A DNA stretch of 64,000 bases from Colias croceus (lineage: Eukaryota > Arthropoda > Insecta > Lepidoptera > Pieridae), in contig NC_059556.1 of the NCBI RefSeq assembly GCF_905220415.1, positions 6,522,501 to 6,586,500 on the forward strand, read 5' to 3'. The notes under the pieces are model-generated. The model searched no databases. It was given only the letters and a program-made list of their open reading frames with translations, and was not told the origin of the DNA. Each line of letters opens with the position of its first letter. The stretch's first letter is position 1. A program made the position numbers and the translations under genes. This document shows positions 37,677 through 52,192 of the stretch, piece after piece.

Positions 37677-38826
37677 AGTCCATACTATATAGTCTATGGT
37701 CTATGTCTCTGAGTTGTATATGTGGTTATAAGTTGTGTGTGTCTGTGTGCGCGCGTGCGACCTTTGAGCACATGCCCTGCGACCTAGCTCGCGGGTGGGA
37801 TCATTATAGCTATTCACTTAGCGTGGAGAAGGCATCTGGGTAATTTTTAATGTTAATCAGCATTTATTTACATTAGAAGCTGGTATTTCTAGCAAAAAAC
37901 TCAAAAAATTAGATGCTTAATTAGAAGTGTAGCATTTAATTCTCGATATATATCTAATATATTATTATTGTCTAATTTTAATGCTTAATAATAAATTTAT
38001 ATTTAATGGTGATATTGTCAACGAAAGCTCATTCTTAATTAGTTAAATTTAAATAATAATAATTTATATTTTAATCAATTTTTTAAGCATCGCCATTATG
38101 CTTATAAGATGAAAACTAAATCAAATAATTGAACAACACATGGGAAAGGAATAAAAATAAAATATTATTTTCCAAGAATTTAACTAATATTTATTTGGTT
38201 AAATATTTATGATTTAAATAGCTTTAAATTCTAAAATTCATTGAAAAACATTAAAATCTTCATAATTACTCGGTTTTTAAGCTACTTATGTTGAAAATCA
38301 TCATTCTTTTATTTTATGTTATTTTTTGTTATTTCAAAAGCATCAGATAAAAATACTTAAGTGGAAAATTTAAAACAAATAAAAAAATACGAATGAATAA
38401 ACAATTTTATCGTGAGGCGGATTTATTTTGCATTTTTAATTAAATAACTTTTTTTATCAAATACTTATATAGTTACTTCGACTTTAAAAAATAAATTAAA
38501 ATAATGACGTGTTATATTTTTCATAGATGCATGTGAATAGTCCGTGGCTTGAGGAATGCAGCTAACTAGCTTCGGAAAGTAGGAACGTCTTCATTGGAAA
38601 GCGGTCATACTGAGCTTTTACGATAAACAGTAAACTAATGAATTATATTAATTTCGGGAAATAAACTAATGAATTAAAATATGTACTAGAGGAAGTATAT
38701 TATGTTAAAATATTCGTATTATTCGATTTGAAAGTTACAACCTTGATATGATGTACCTAAATCAAAGAACGACAAGTGATTTTTATTTAGTGAAAGTGTA
38801 CAATGAAATAAACTATGCTAATATGT

Positions 38827-39027
38827 AGGTACTAATAATATTATACAGCTGAAGAGTTTGTTTGTTTGTTTGAACGCTCTAATCTCAGGAACTACTGGTC
38901 CGATTTGAAAAATTATTTCGGTGTCAGATAGTCCATTCATCGAGGAAGATTATAAGGCTATAATATATCATCACGCTAAGACCAACAGGAGCGGAGTAAT
39001 GCAGGTGAAACCGCCGAGCACAGCTAG
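38827..39027 (+). mobile_element. Helitron-like element, family A
   Basis: Family A core with TACAGCTGAAGAGTTTGTTT near the start and GACCAACAGGAGCGGAG near the end, closing with CTAG|T. The 5' end is altered (GTACTAATAATATTA instead of TCTATACTAAT), so the exact start is uncertain by a few bases. Confidence 0.75.
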
Positions 39028-42000
39028 TATATTATAATATCAGTTACAAATTGGTAGGTTCCAAAAATGTTTAATTCATAACGTGTAACGTAACTTTTTG
39101 TATTTGCTTATAATGAGAAAAAAAATATTTCGGCAGAACAGTTACTAATTTGAATAATGTTGCACATATAAAATTTAATACTCATTATGAAAGGGCCAGA
39201 AGCATGAAGATGGGCTTTAATTGAATACTTTCTCATAAACAATTAAATTTGGTTACATTGATACTTTTATGATATGATTAATATGGAAATGTAATTACTT
39301 TTTTTATTATCCATATATTTATTTTCACAGTATTCACGTGCCCCAATTAGGTTTATCTGTAAAAAAGAAATATAATAGCAATGCTATGTAATAAATCATT
39401 TTAATTAATGGGAACTCTAGATATGTGTTTTTTTATGTAAAACAACGTTACGTTATTTTTAAGCCTCCATCGCTGTGTATTAATTAAACATTGAAGTTTA
39501 AGAACAATGGGTAATGGATTTTTCTAGAAAAAATCTAATTCATTTCGATTTAAATTTATGTAAGTACCAACCAATAAAAATGCGAGGATTTTTATTTCAA
39601 GTTCTATATTTTCTATCTTATTATCAATTGAATTACTTACTTTTGATAATGTTGGAGTTATTAAGTGATGAATGATTTCCTCCTTTATAAAAGTAACAAA
39701 AAATATTACCCATAATACAATTAATTATGGATATGCATTAAACGCACATGTTAGTAAGTATACTAAATAACGCAATTACGGTCCTAATAATTCCGCTAAT
39801 TTATGCTAATATCTTACAAAAATAGATCAGCAAAAAATGTGTTTAGAATTTATATTACACATTTAATAAAAACGATTCCTTATTACCAACACTATAATAT
39901 CAAACCAAAGCGAACTCGCTACATAAAAGCTAAAAAATAAAGCGAGCAAATAACACGTACGACGAATGACCCCAAAATTGTCCACCTGAGAAAACTGGTG
40001 TCCAAATGATTCAGAGTCTTCCCATGAAATGACTCAACGGACGTATAAATATTTAGTCGTGAAATCGTGAACGAGAAAAGGGGGTAACATGGTTTGAACA
40101 GTTTGCAGACTATGATTGTATGGATCAGTAAATAATGAGTGACGTCACTTGGAATTCGAACGATTGGCGGTATAGACTCAAAAATTGGTATCGATTGCTA
40201 GATAGCAATTGATTAAAGTCATGTTTATTTTAAATAGGAATTATAAGTTGACAAGAGACTTAATTTTTCTTAACTTTATAATATTTAACATGTGAAGTAA
40301 GCTTTTGATAACTTACGTATTTCATTTGTTTGAAACGAGAGACGTTCTAAATACCGCTTCTTTTGATATCATAGGAGACGTAACTTATAGCAAAGCTTGA
40401 GCTAAGAAAGAGAAACTGAATCTATATTACCTTATTTTTTCTCGATTTCAATATTGTATTGATTCTTAACAAACAAATTAAAATTTCGATCTTGCATTGC
40501 AGATAAAACAGCGAACAAAAAACGACCTTTTTCAGCTTCACCCGCGGATTAGTATTTACCCAGTGTCGCAAAATGCAACATTTCTTTGAAATTTATTGAC
40601 TGACATCTGTCGAATTAAGTCACAAAACCTGAGAAAAACAATCTGCTAAAATCCGTAAAGATTGTAAAACACGTGTGCATACAATTTGGTATCATTTGTA
40701 TTCGTAAAGCCTTATATTATCACTCAGGTACCTTCACGTGTGCACAACAATAAGATTTGACTACATCTGGTCTTGTAGATAAGTCAATTACAAACATCTG
40801 GTGTAATACCAATTGTTTATGTTTGGATGTGTTTGGACTTGCTTTAAGAACTGTTAATGTTGGAAAACAAAAAGTAACAGCTGTAATGAGTTGGCAGTCA
40901 ATTCTTGATAGCGGCTTAGCGTTTGAATGAGGTTGTAAAGACTAAAGAGGTTTCAGTTTTACAAAGAAATTAGCGTACTTTATTATAAGTAGGTAGGTAA
41001 CTAATTATTGATTATTAATAAAGTAGGTCAAAAAATGGTTATAAACGTACAAATTTATTCGTATTTTTAAACATTAATCATAGTTATCAAAAATACGAAA
41101 AAATTATATTAGCATATTTTACACTTTTTACTAATAATTTTTTATTTAGTTCTTGAACTGTACTTAACTCCAAACATAAATGTAAAAAAAAGCATGGCCG
41201 CATAAAAATTAGATTTGCAAACGCGGAAATATTTAAAGTTATACAGCAAGAGCAAACGTGTAATACCTACATATTTAATTTTAATGTTTCAAAATTTTGA
41301 TTTTATCTACAAAATATTTTTGGTTTTTGGTTAATGTTGCCATGTTGCAAAAACGATCATTAGGAGGATAAAATAAATATTGGATATTATTTTATTAAAA
41401 AATGCAGATTAAGGCTTTGCATATTATATGTATTGCAACACATTTTTTCGTATAAACGACAAAAAAGTTAATTAATATTAAAATTCACTAAGTAACATTT
41501 TTTGAATGCTTCTAAAACCTAAACAGATCACGGTATAGCCAAAAATCTACCGAGCCATAAATAACAGCCAAATAAGCTTTAAATTTCTAATAAGTATTTC
41601 GTAATGAACAGACATGGAGTGGTTTTTAATACTTTAGACCGTAACAGATGAAAGGAGACTTAAATTATGAGAAACTAGTAAAAGAATAATTATGACTATA
41701 TTCATGTTGTTTCCGTCTCGCTCGTTTGTTGCGTGTGTGAGAGAGACGACACCGGCGAATATTGGACGTGTTATGGAAATGTATGTGAATGTCCGAACGG
41801 TTAATACCGAATAGTTAACGCGGGTCTGTGGATATAGTCTAAGAGCTGTAGTATATTTAGGTATTGAATAGATTAAAATTATATTTTTCTTTATAATTAA
41901 AAATTTGGCATTAAATTGTGTTGTCAAAAAACAAATTAAAAACTCGGATTTAATTTTTTTTAATGGTAAGTACTTTTGTTTAATAAGTATTCTTTACTAT

Positions 42001-45000
42001 AAAAGGATATGAGTTTCAGCCATTAAGATATATTATGAACATACACAATGAATATACACATGAAATATACCATGTTATCTACAAGATTTAAAGATCTTGG
42101 TCAATTTTAAAATTATATTTCTGAATAATAAACAAATTATATTATACTTACGACATTTGTGCAGTCCTAACAAGGTTACCAGTTTGTTTAACTAACTTAA
42201 ATACACACAACAAAAACTTAACCATCTCTTTGGCTACAAATCGTAAGTATAAGTCCATCATGACCTTTACATCATTTGAGTTAGGCCCATTCGCCCAGGT
42301 GTGCTATCTATGTTTCTGGGACGGCTATTTGTCCAATTTTACGAGGTGAAACCGGCAGACAAACAGTCGCCGTGGTTCACGACAATATATTTTATTGTTT
42401 TTATAATAACATTAAAACGGTTTATTGTTTAGAATCAATTTTGGAACACGCAAGTTAAGGCAATTTTTTGCCATAAATGTAAGGAAATAAGGAAAAAATG
42501 GAGGATAAAGATTCTATTTCTATTAGTCTATCTTTGTTTTTGATGAGGAAATAGGCACTTCACTGCACTAACTAAAACTTGTGGAAGTATAAGATACAAT
42601 GCTATTATTATAAACGGTTTGATGTATAAAAACCTTTTATTGCCAATATAAATCCAGCACTGCCAAAGAAATTCCTATTATATGCCATGATGATTTGTTA
42701 TTTTATGACCTCTAACTATACACTATTTTCCAGGCTGAAGTCGACGACCTACCATAACCTTATCGTTGACTAGGTTATTTAATTTATAAGAAACTGAAAA
42801 AAGTATTTGTGACTACACGATGGATAGAAAACTAAATAAGTTCAAACAAAACTTTACCTAAACTTTAAAAGATCATACATAATACAGAATACTGAGTTCT
42901 TTCTTCACAGTGCAGCAATTATAAGTATCATCAAGCACCTAGCCCCCGTACCCCGTCTTAACGTGTTTTATTTCCACTATGGAAAAATGACAGCGCTATT
43001 TACGTCGTCTTCGCCATCACCACACTAGAAATAATAATGCTATAAGATAGCTTTAAGTTAGGAAAGCTGAAATTCCTAGACGTTAGGGCGACCTTTAAGG
43101 CCGCTGATGTCGGCCACTCCCGCTACTGTGTGACTCGACAAACACGCGATTTCATAATAGCTTAATGTATTGTATTTTAAAGCACGTTGACATTTAAACT
43201 AATAGTGAATTGATAAAAATATGCCTTTTTGAAAGCTTTCTGCGGTAAAATTAATGAAAAGTGTTTCACAAACGATTTTTATAACCAAATTACTCATCTG
43301 ACAATCTGGGGCAATTTAACTTTTTTGGGTTTTTATATTTTTTATTGGGGACTTCATTTTTATTATATTATATATAATATTTATTATATTATAATAAATT
43401 ATTTTATTCTTTATTTTGTTCTGCTCTAGTTATCTTAGTAACTTACAGTCATATCCTTATGTTAATTTTCAGTCTTACCATTAAATTTCAAATCATCAAT
43501 AGTCAATACACATCTAAATAAAAAAAAACTACCTACTAAAATCCGAATTTACCTTCAAAATCAAAACGGGTTACCAACAAAAAACAACCACCATTTTGTT
43601 CGCCGAATCAAATATGTATGTTTACATGTCTTAAGCTTTGGAATGTAATATCCTCATTGAAATAGTTAAAACTTCTAAAAGCAGTAAACCGGAGATGGAG
43701 ATGATAATGTCAAATGTAACGGAACTCGGGATCGTGGTTAATATAATGAATGCCAACTGAGGCAGTGTTTGGTAAAGCTGTATGTTTGTATGTATTTATT
43801 TGTATAGTGTTGTATTGATTGTGGATTTGGCATGTGTAATTTTTTTTAGAAGTATAATTGGCGATTATAGATAATAATATAATGTGTTGATAAATATTTT
43901 ATTTTTAAATTTGTTTCTGTAGTATTTTGTATATGTCTACGTATTGACTTAATCGATGTATGTGATTTATAAAGTGTAGTTTGATCAAATTCGGTTCAAT
44001 AGTACATATAATTAGGTATATTTATTTGTAATTTACTTTTCATTATTCATAGATTGTTGTTATTCGTTTTAGAGTCGATGTAAGTAGATTCAACAAGTAT
44101 TTCATATAATAATGATTGTATATTACTGTATAGGATTGATTTAATGGAATAATTAAAATCACATCGTTACTGCAGTTAGTAATTGAAATATAAATGCAAA
44201 ATATTCAAGATAGACGTGATCGTTTCTAGGATTGCTTAAATGTACGGAATTCAAACAACACGGTACCAATTCTGTTTTGTTTAGGGTTGCCGCAGAATTA
44301 CATTAGTATTCATTTGATCAAAAGTATAATCCATGAATAATGATGTGTATGTAATTGAAGAAATGAGAACGCTCATCGCGTAAGATATACAGGTTCTACT
44401 CTCGCAAAACTCGAAAAAATAGGTCTTACCTATGGCATAATTTTTGCCTTTTACAAAATTCAACTTATTATTTACGATGTAGGTATATATCTCTGGATCT
44501 AAATGTATATAGTAAAAGCAATTCATTTACGATATTATCTTTGGAATAATGCGATTTCTTGCGTATAACTTGAAATATAAAATTCTATTACAGCTTATTT
44601 AATTTTCCCGCTTTATTTTGTTGTGTGACAACCCTATTCAAATATCATCGCTCCGTCGTCGGTACTGAATTCCAGAAGGGCTACCTTCACCTGACCTACG
44701 TTTAGTGTTTATTTATGTCTGGTTTCACTTATTTTGATTTGAAACACCGTAATTGATCTGTTACTTGTCAGCTATACATTAACTTGTTAATGAATTAAAC
44801 AGATTGAAGTATGTATTGTTTGTTTAGGTAGGTGCGTTTTAGGGTTGTCAAAAAAGAATTAAACAAGCAGACACTACAAATCTACCTATGATATAATTAA
44901 AAATATTTTTTACCTATTTTAATTTTTAAAGCAATGTAATTCAAAAACAATAAAAAATAACGATAATCAGTTCACAATATTCGATTTTTACTAAAATCCA

Positions 45001-46629
45001 AAACATCTGTTCCATTTCAAACATTTTAAAGTTTAAAAGTACATTTTCAAGTCCGTTGTAATCAACGGTGAGACCCATGGGCTAAAACTATAGCCCCAGG
45101 TAAGGACCAGATGTGGCATGGCAATAAATCTTTTACCATTGTCCAGTAAAGGTTTTTTAATATTGACCCGTTGGCAACAGCTGACAGCTTGGCCTATTAA
45201 AATTACTTTTCTAACACTTTAATGTTATTTTTTAATTGAAATAACCACTTCACCTTGATTATGCAATGTGTTATGGATTTTGAAATAAAATTTTTATATA
45301 AATTCCCGCGATGTTGCATTGCAGGTATATTGCAGGTTACAAAAATGACCTAGAATCGATTTATTAAAATAAAAATAATATTTATATGTAGTATTTTTAT
45401 GCACTGTGACTAACATACATTTTTATTTATGATTCTGTAATGTGTAAAAATTGAAAATAGTTTTAAAATACATAGTCTCTAAAATCTTCTAAAAAAATAT
45501 TTTATTTGAGTTGACTCTACATCTCTAGGAGCTTCAAGATTCTGAAAGAATTGTCAACTACGTAATTCGTTTTTTCTTTATATGCCTGGTAAAAAATTAA
45601 ATATAAAGCATTTCATTTTCATTCTCAACACTTCACTAAGGTTTTAGTACAAATTACAATTATTGTCAAGTTATAAGCTCCAAGATAAACACCATCGGTA
45701 GAAAACCTATTAAAAAGATACAATAAACGAGTCGTTTTTTAATCAGTTTTGTAAGAAGGTGTCTTTATGTACCAGAATTTGAATAGAACACACATAAAAT
45801 AATGAATTTAAAGGCAAATAACCACCGAGGCACACTTCTCTATCTTTATCTAGGCTCATTACACATTTGTCTACTTAAGGTGTCCGTTACATCATTGTGG
45901 GGATTTTAAAAACTTACTGGTTTCAAATAAAAGATAAGTTACCGCACCGCAGCAACTATGGTTAATGCTTATGCGTAATTAAGATAAGGGATTTATTGAA
46001 TTTATCAAAGTGTACGCATCTCAGTGCACATACGTTTTATTTGATGTTATCCCTCGATTGAATTATGGGTGATATTATTTCTTAGAATCGTTATACTACC
46101 GAGTTTTTAAGACAGGAATGTGAACTCTTGAGGGGATGGTTTAAACGCAATATTATTATGGAACACAGTAATAAATTTCACGTTATCTTCTAGAGGATAT
46201 GTAAAAAATAAGGTTATTTCGCAAGTTAATTGAATTGGCAGCATAATTTAATTTATGGACTTTTATTATTTTAGCATACATTTGTTTTTTGCTTGGCGGA
46301 AACAAAACTAGCACTAATTAAAGAAATATTTAAAAATACTCAATTAAGCTTCGGATGGTCGATAAACTGGGCAGTTTTAATTCCTGTATACGTACTCAAT
46401 AAATGTAGTTTCATTAAACAGAGGATATAAAACGCATATGGTGTATAGAGGAGCTAATAAGGTCGGATCTATGTTAACATAACTTTACATAAAGGTCAGG
46501 TATTTATAGTATGTGGTATTTTATAGTGTGTACGTAGATTGGAGAGCTTTGAGCTTTCAAGGAGAGTTTGTAAGGGTTTTAAGATATGATTTTGTGTCAA
46601 AACGAGAAATGTGAAACTTCTATGTGGAA
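39028..46629. other. Gene-free AT-rich intergenic DNA (7.6 kb)
   Basis: No recognised gene, RNA or full-length repeat. An AT-only patch lies at about 43350-43430. The frame at 41634-41927 (minus) has no recognisable motif. Confidence 0.65.
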
Positions 46630-46819
46630 TCTATTATAAAGCTGAAGAGTTTGTTTGTTTGTTTGAATGCGCTAATCTCGGGAACTACTGGTCCGATTTG
46701 AAAAATTCTTTCGGTGTTAGATAGCTCATTTATCGAGGAAGGCTATAGGCTATATTATATCATCACGCTACGACCAACAAGAGTGTAACCACGGGGGTGA
46801 AACCACGTGGAGCAGCTAG
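46630..46819 (+). mobile_element. Helitron-like element, family A
   Basis: Starts A|TCTATTATAAAGCTGAAGAG, lacking the internal ACTAATA of sister copies. It contains the full core and ends CTAG|T. The 3' hairpin is extended to CACGGGGGTGAAACCACGTG. Confidence 0.78.
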
Positions 46820-47441
46820 TAAATAATAAATCTAAAATTTTGTTCAATTATTTTGACTCGAACGAAAATAAAAAAAGTACCTGTATATGTTTGCTTTTGC
46901 TGACAATAGCATGATTTAATTAGAGTTTCCAACAATTTGACAGCATGATGAAGATTGATATCTGAGACGAATAAAAAATAGATTTCACAAGAGTTGTTTT
47001 ATACGTACAAAAAATGTTAATTACAAACATTTAAATCGAACCATTACAAAAATGTTTCAGTATATAATTATAGCTAGGACAAATAAAGCAAATCACTAAT
47101 TACATATATGTACTAATTAAATTCAATTAGGTACAGAATTACTGGTCCGCACGCAATCCCACGCGGCGCTAAGCACGAAAAATGCAAAGAAATAAAGATG
47201 AAAAATTAGTGAACATTATTTTCAACTAATTAGGATTATCTCTTGGAATTCGCTCATTAAACAACTGACGTGAAATGTGTTTTAGCAGATGCTGGATGAG
47301 TGAAAAAAGCATGCCACGCGCTATTTTACATATGACATCTCAACTGTCTGCCATGACACTTTTATGTCATCGAATTTAAAGGTGTTTCAGTGCATTGGAC
47401 TGTGTTTAACAAAAAAATTAAGAGTTCATATGTTCGCTTTG

Positions 47442-47481
47442 AAAGTTAGGAAACTACTTAATAAAGTAGTTTCCTAACTTT
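47442..47481. repeat. Perfect hairpin, 18-bp arms, loop AATA
   Basis: AAAGTTAGGAAACTACTT, AATA, AAGTAGTTTCCTAACTTT. It lies four bases from a second, larger perfect hairpin with the same loop sequence. Confidence 0.93.
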
Positions 47482-47485
47482 ATAT

Positions 47486-47539
47486 ATAAATAGATTGTAA
47501 AGTGTATTGCAATAGCAATACACTTTACAATCTATTTAT
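47486..47539. repeat. Perfect hairpin, 25-bp arms, loop AATA
   Basis: Arms 47486-47510 and 47515-47539 are fully complementary (core GATTGTAAAGTGTATTGC against its complement) with a 4-nt AATA loop. Such length and perfection imply recent origin, since palindromes this long decay quickly. Confidence 0.93.
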
Positions 47540-48852
47540 TTATCTTTCACGAATTACCTTTTCAAATATAACCTTTAATACTGAACACCTTACAAATACG
47601 ACGATACTTAAAAAAACTTATACTTCTACAAAACTTATATCAAAATCGTTTCAGCCTTTTATGAACAATATAATATAAACAAACAAGTATTTCACTTCAT
47701 ACAGAATGATCAAGCAGTGAACAGGGAACGCATAAATAACAGAAGCGTGTTTATTGCCGTCATGTAAACAAATTTGAAGTGTGCCGTCTTCAAAGAGAAT
47801 GGTTAAAAATAAATCAAATTATACAGTAAGTAGGTAAGTGTACAAGTTCATTAAAATATTGAGTAATGTTACTAAAATATACAATTGTTTAGAGTACCTA
47901 TAGTATTTTAGTATCTGTGGTGATTGTAAATGTTTATTTCAATGCACTTTTTGTTTTAATGGATCAACCTTTGAGGAATAATAAATAGATCCTAAACATA
48001 TTACATATTGGTTATATGAAAACTGATCAGATTGTCTTGGTTTTTAACTATAAACGGCACATAGTGTGTGCAAAATAAATCTGTACGTAGGTAAATAGGA
48101 AAGTACACTTTGCTACTAACTTTCAACGTTCGTAAGAAAAACGAATAATCTATAAACTAAGGAAAGACAAGCTATTCCTTGCTGAGAAGCTTGCAGAAGA
48201 TTGAATTGATAAATAAAATTATAATAATTATGTATACGATAGCCACATAATAAAAATAAACACTATCATATGCAACTGATTACATCGATAAGTTACGCAA
48301 ATATCTAAAATTATCTTGGCTTTTAGTAATGTCATATGTTTTCACAGGTGTAGATCAGTAGCCATCAGGTGATAAATACCTGTTTATCATATAACTCCAA
48401 ATTAGTGACCTGTTGTAATTTACACAACATTCGGCTGATCAGCGATAGTTCTACGGCTTGAGAAGCCACGAAGGTAGCGTTTTGAAAAGCCGTTCAAAAG
48501 GCAAATGCCTAATATCGAACTACAATACAAAAATATTATAAAGCTGAAAAGTTTATTCCATTTTGGAACTAATCTGATTCAAATTTAGTTTAATTGTGTG
48601 GTGGTCTAAGAAAAAAATATCTAAAACTAGTATTTAAGACAGGTTGATCAGTATTTTTAAAATTAGATCTTATTACTGAATTTGATTAAGATTAAAATTT
48701 AAAAAGATAATCAACCTTGGATATTATCTGATTTTGTGTTGTTTTAAAAATACACGTGTAAGTCTTATTTCTTTATTTTTTTACACAATTAGTAACAAAA
48801 ATTACAATATATTGACTACAACCTCATAAACTTTTGCATTATTAAAACCAGA

Positions 48853-50140
48853 TTGTTATTTCTATTTATTTCAATAAACAATAAATCGCTGTATATTTTA
48901 CACACAGATTTTACATTAAACAAACAGACTATAAAACACAATAGTTACTCAACTAGAGAAAATTTTAAATCCTCCTTTCTGTCTTGTGATTATTTACAAA
49001 CACTTTTCATTTATAAAGTATTTCAATGCTTTCAAACGAAATATACGACTTTCTCGCACCATATATTGCTCAAAACAAATGCTCAACTTTCTCACTTGCG
49101 CTTATCATTTTCCGCTAGTGTAATGTCTCCAAAACCTCACAGTTGGTTGATTGCGAACATGTGGCATACAAGACGGGATCACATGCCGTTCTTGATTTCA
49201 TATCACAATGCATCTAACGGGTTGGGCATCTGCTTCTCTCTGATATTGAGAAACTGAAGATTTTACCTGCAAACACCTGATGCTGAGAATTGACGTTATG
49301 TGTTTTATGTTATATATCACCTGCATGGTTATTTTAAAAGTTATGTGTTTTGGATCATTTGGAAGGCTTTTTTAAAGACTTGATCGTTGCTTTATTCACG
49401 TAGTAGAGGTGAAATGTTGAATACTTATCTCTTAATCTTTAATTTATTGGTGAGGATTGAAGGTAAAGGCTTCTTTAGCGTAAAGATAGGATCTTTAACA
49501 AGCCTGTCTGAATTTTTGATGAGACGTTATTTCGATATTTATATTAATTATTTCTGTGAGATAAATATTGTTCAAAGACAGGAGCGCAAACTGAATTTAG
49601 CAACAACATTTACAGTAATTGAATTTCTTAAAAATAAATCATTATCCTTTAAAGCCTTGCATGTTATAGTTGTCCCCATCCCAAACAATCCCATGAGACA
49701 AGCAAAAGGAAAAATGATTTCGATCAGCCTTTTTTCATCGATAGCCGGCAAGGTGTTATGTTTTTTGACGACAAGTACGAAAGGTGTGTGCTGTGGGAAG
49801 ATTTTATGAACTCCACACGGATATCCGAGTTGCAAGGTGCTATTCTTTGTGCACTAGCCATGAGAAATTTTAACGTACAATTATTGGTTGTTACAGGATG
49901 CGCAGTTAGTTACTGTAATGTGGTTTGATATCAATTTGTGCAAGCATTTTTTTTATGAAAGAGCCAGGAAGCCAGTATGTGGAGGGTGGTCAAAGAAAAG
50001 GAACTGTTAGTAGTTATTTTGTTTTTTGGAAAGGAACAAGGAAGGGAGAGAGATTTGTTTCTTTAATTAATTATGTGATGTTGCAAAAGTTGAATATGAT
50101 TGGAAATTATCAAACAATGTTTTTATCATTTTCTTTTTGA
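48853..50140. other. Cluster of longer open frames, unidentified
   Basis: Within about 1.3 kb there are plus-strand open frames of 134, 140 and 71 residues (48853-49257, 49387-49809, 49925-50140) and a minus-strand frame of 87 residues (49572-49835). They are longer and less AT-simple than is usual in this gene desert. Minus-strand pieces such as LPAIDEKRLIEI and FACLMGLFGMG look protein-like, but I recognise no domain, start context or splice structure. It could be an old transposon or gene remnant, or chance. Confidence 0.2.
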
Positions 50141-51849
50141 CATAGTAACTAGTAAGTCGTAGTTCAGTCAAGTTTTACTGGAAAACCGAATTATGATATT
50201 ATGTTTTCTGTCTTTAAATTGAAAAAATAAGGAGGATTAGAAATTTGAAATGATGAGAAGAATTTTTTTTAAAGTGAAACTTTTATTACATCGTCTCAAA
50301 CTTTTTGGTCTGTGTAGCGCATGTCGCGTGACGCACACTACGTACGATAATTATCGTACAAATACGATAATTTTTAGTTAAATGTGTGTCTATCTATAGT
50401 GTGAAAAAAGTTTCACTATTGCCGCGGTTTCATAAAACCACACAACATTTTTTTTTAATAAAAATCATGTAATATTACTTAGTTAATATTACTTGTTAGT
50501 TGTAACTGGTGATTAATTAAATAGAGAAGATTCCGAAACGTTTGTCAATTATTTAGTAGCCAGTAGGTGTGTACGATAACGTGGTCTTAATTTAAAAAAT
50601 ACACAAAATGCTGAATAATTACATGAATGGAATGTCCGCTTTAATTTCGGGATCCAGTTTAAATTTCACGGTCGCCAGCATACCTCTATATATTAGTAAA
50701 AACAAAATATCTCACAAGGAATACAAATAAACCACATTATTGGAAAAGCAGCTGTTTCTCTAATGATAAATTAACTGGGAAAAAAATTAAAAATAATAAA
50801 AAACCAAGCACATGCGCACTAATCACTTACCGCTGATTTTTAGAAACGGATATGTGACATCCGAACGGAAATTGGCACCTTTTTACTGACATAATTTTTC
50901 AATATGCCAAACGAGATACACCGTTATTTCTTTGCGATAAGATTGACTTTAATATTGATAGAAAAGTTATAGTTAAATCGTAGAAATATTGCACTAAAAA
51001 GTAGGTTTTTTAGTAGGTCAAGTTTTTTGCTATTAATTGAATATGCAGATGTTTTGTTCCTAAGATGGGCAGATGCACGAAAACTAACCTTGAAGATGGT
51101 AATGTAAAAAACTCAAACACCTTTAGTTTTGTCCATCAGGCGTTTTTTACTTTCGAAATGTTGTGATAAGTTCAAGGGGAGTAGAGTAATAATTAATTAC
51201 TGTTAAATTGTGGATTTGAAGTTTGTTGCCAATTGTTATACATTCTTTAGTTGAATATAGTTATATGATTTGTATATGTTGATAACAATGTTTATTTTAA
51301 TATGATGAAAACGAACTATACCTAAACTATTTTATTATGTTCTATTAAGTTGTTGTTTTAATATTTACATTCACATTTTTTAATTTGGACAATTTAAACT
51401 TACAGATTTATTTATTTTTTTAAAGTATTCAGTATTTAAGAAATTTATCGTTTTAATATTTACATAGAAACCACGTAATAACAACTAGTATCTACAGGTA
51501 AATTTCAAATCGTTCACATTACCTAGCGTAAAGCTTATTTAAGTTTCGTCTAAGTGTTCTTAAAGTTAGCACTTAGAAGTTTGCATATAGATAATATTTG
51601 AAAACAAGTTAGATTTATGGCTTTGTAAATTTATGATAAAACTTACTATTTACGGAATTCCGATCGTTGGATATATTGGTTACTCAATCACGCAAAAAAG
51701 ACTAGAGCGATATTGGTGAGATTTCACAGTCGTATTACACTTTATTAAATTTTACTATGCTACCAGCCTTTTAAAAATAGATAGAAATAGAAAAAATTTT
51801 AATCACATCAGGTAAGCTTTACCCAAAGTTTATATACATATATTACACA

Positions 51850-52040
51850 CTAGCTTCCGCCCGCGACTCCGTCCGCGCGGAAAAATTAAGATTAATTTTT
51901 TTCTACGTATTTTTCCGGGATAAAAAGTATCCTATTTTATGCCCAGGATAATAAGGTATAATTATACCAAGTTTCATCGAAATCGAACCGTTAGTTTTCA
52001 CGTGATGCCTTCACATACAGACAGACAGACAGACAGACAG

Positions 52041-52071
<31 letters not shown>

Positions 52072-52192
52072 AAAATTTTTTTAATAAAATATTTGGGTTT
52101 GGTATCGATCCAGGAACACCCCCTGCTATTTATTTTTTCAATATTTTTAATGTACAGAATTGACCCTTCTACAGATTTATTATATGTATAGA
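51850..52192 (-). mobile_element. Helitron-like element, family D, with (ACAG)n microsatellite
   Basis: The minus-strand reading starts A|TCTATACATATAATAAAT, continues CTGTAGAAGGGTCAATTCTG, passes through a long CTGT repeat (plus strand 52018-52070, ACAG units) and ends GGGCGGAAGCTAG|T. The 3' part holds the GCGCGGACGGAGTCGCG hairpin. It appears full length. Confidence 0.72.
52018..52070 (+). repeat. (ACAG)n microsatellite
   Basis: About thirteen ACAG units with one ACGG variant, lying inside the Helitron-like element at 51850-52192. Confidence 0.95.

Larger units (their letters stand above)
46820..51849. other. Intergenic DNA with paired hairpins and an unidentified frame cluster
   Basis: Holds the two adjacent perfect hairpins at 47442-47539 and the open-frame cluster at 48853-50140. 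The rest is unremarkable AT-rich DNA. Confidence 0.6.

Noticed and set aside
47486..47539. Perfect hairpin as a microRNA precursor
   Set aside because: A 25-bp perfect stem with a 4-nt loop is too short and too perfect for an animal pre-miRNA, and there is no flanking basal stem.
48340..48395. CAGTAGCCATCAGGTGAT as another LINE tail
   Set aside because: Only about 15 bases resemble the lepidopteran tail and there is no A-rich end.
52013..52072. CRISPR-like or satellite array
   Set aside because: It is a simple (ACAG)n microsatellite inside a Helitron-like unit.
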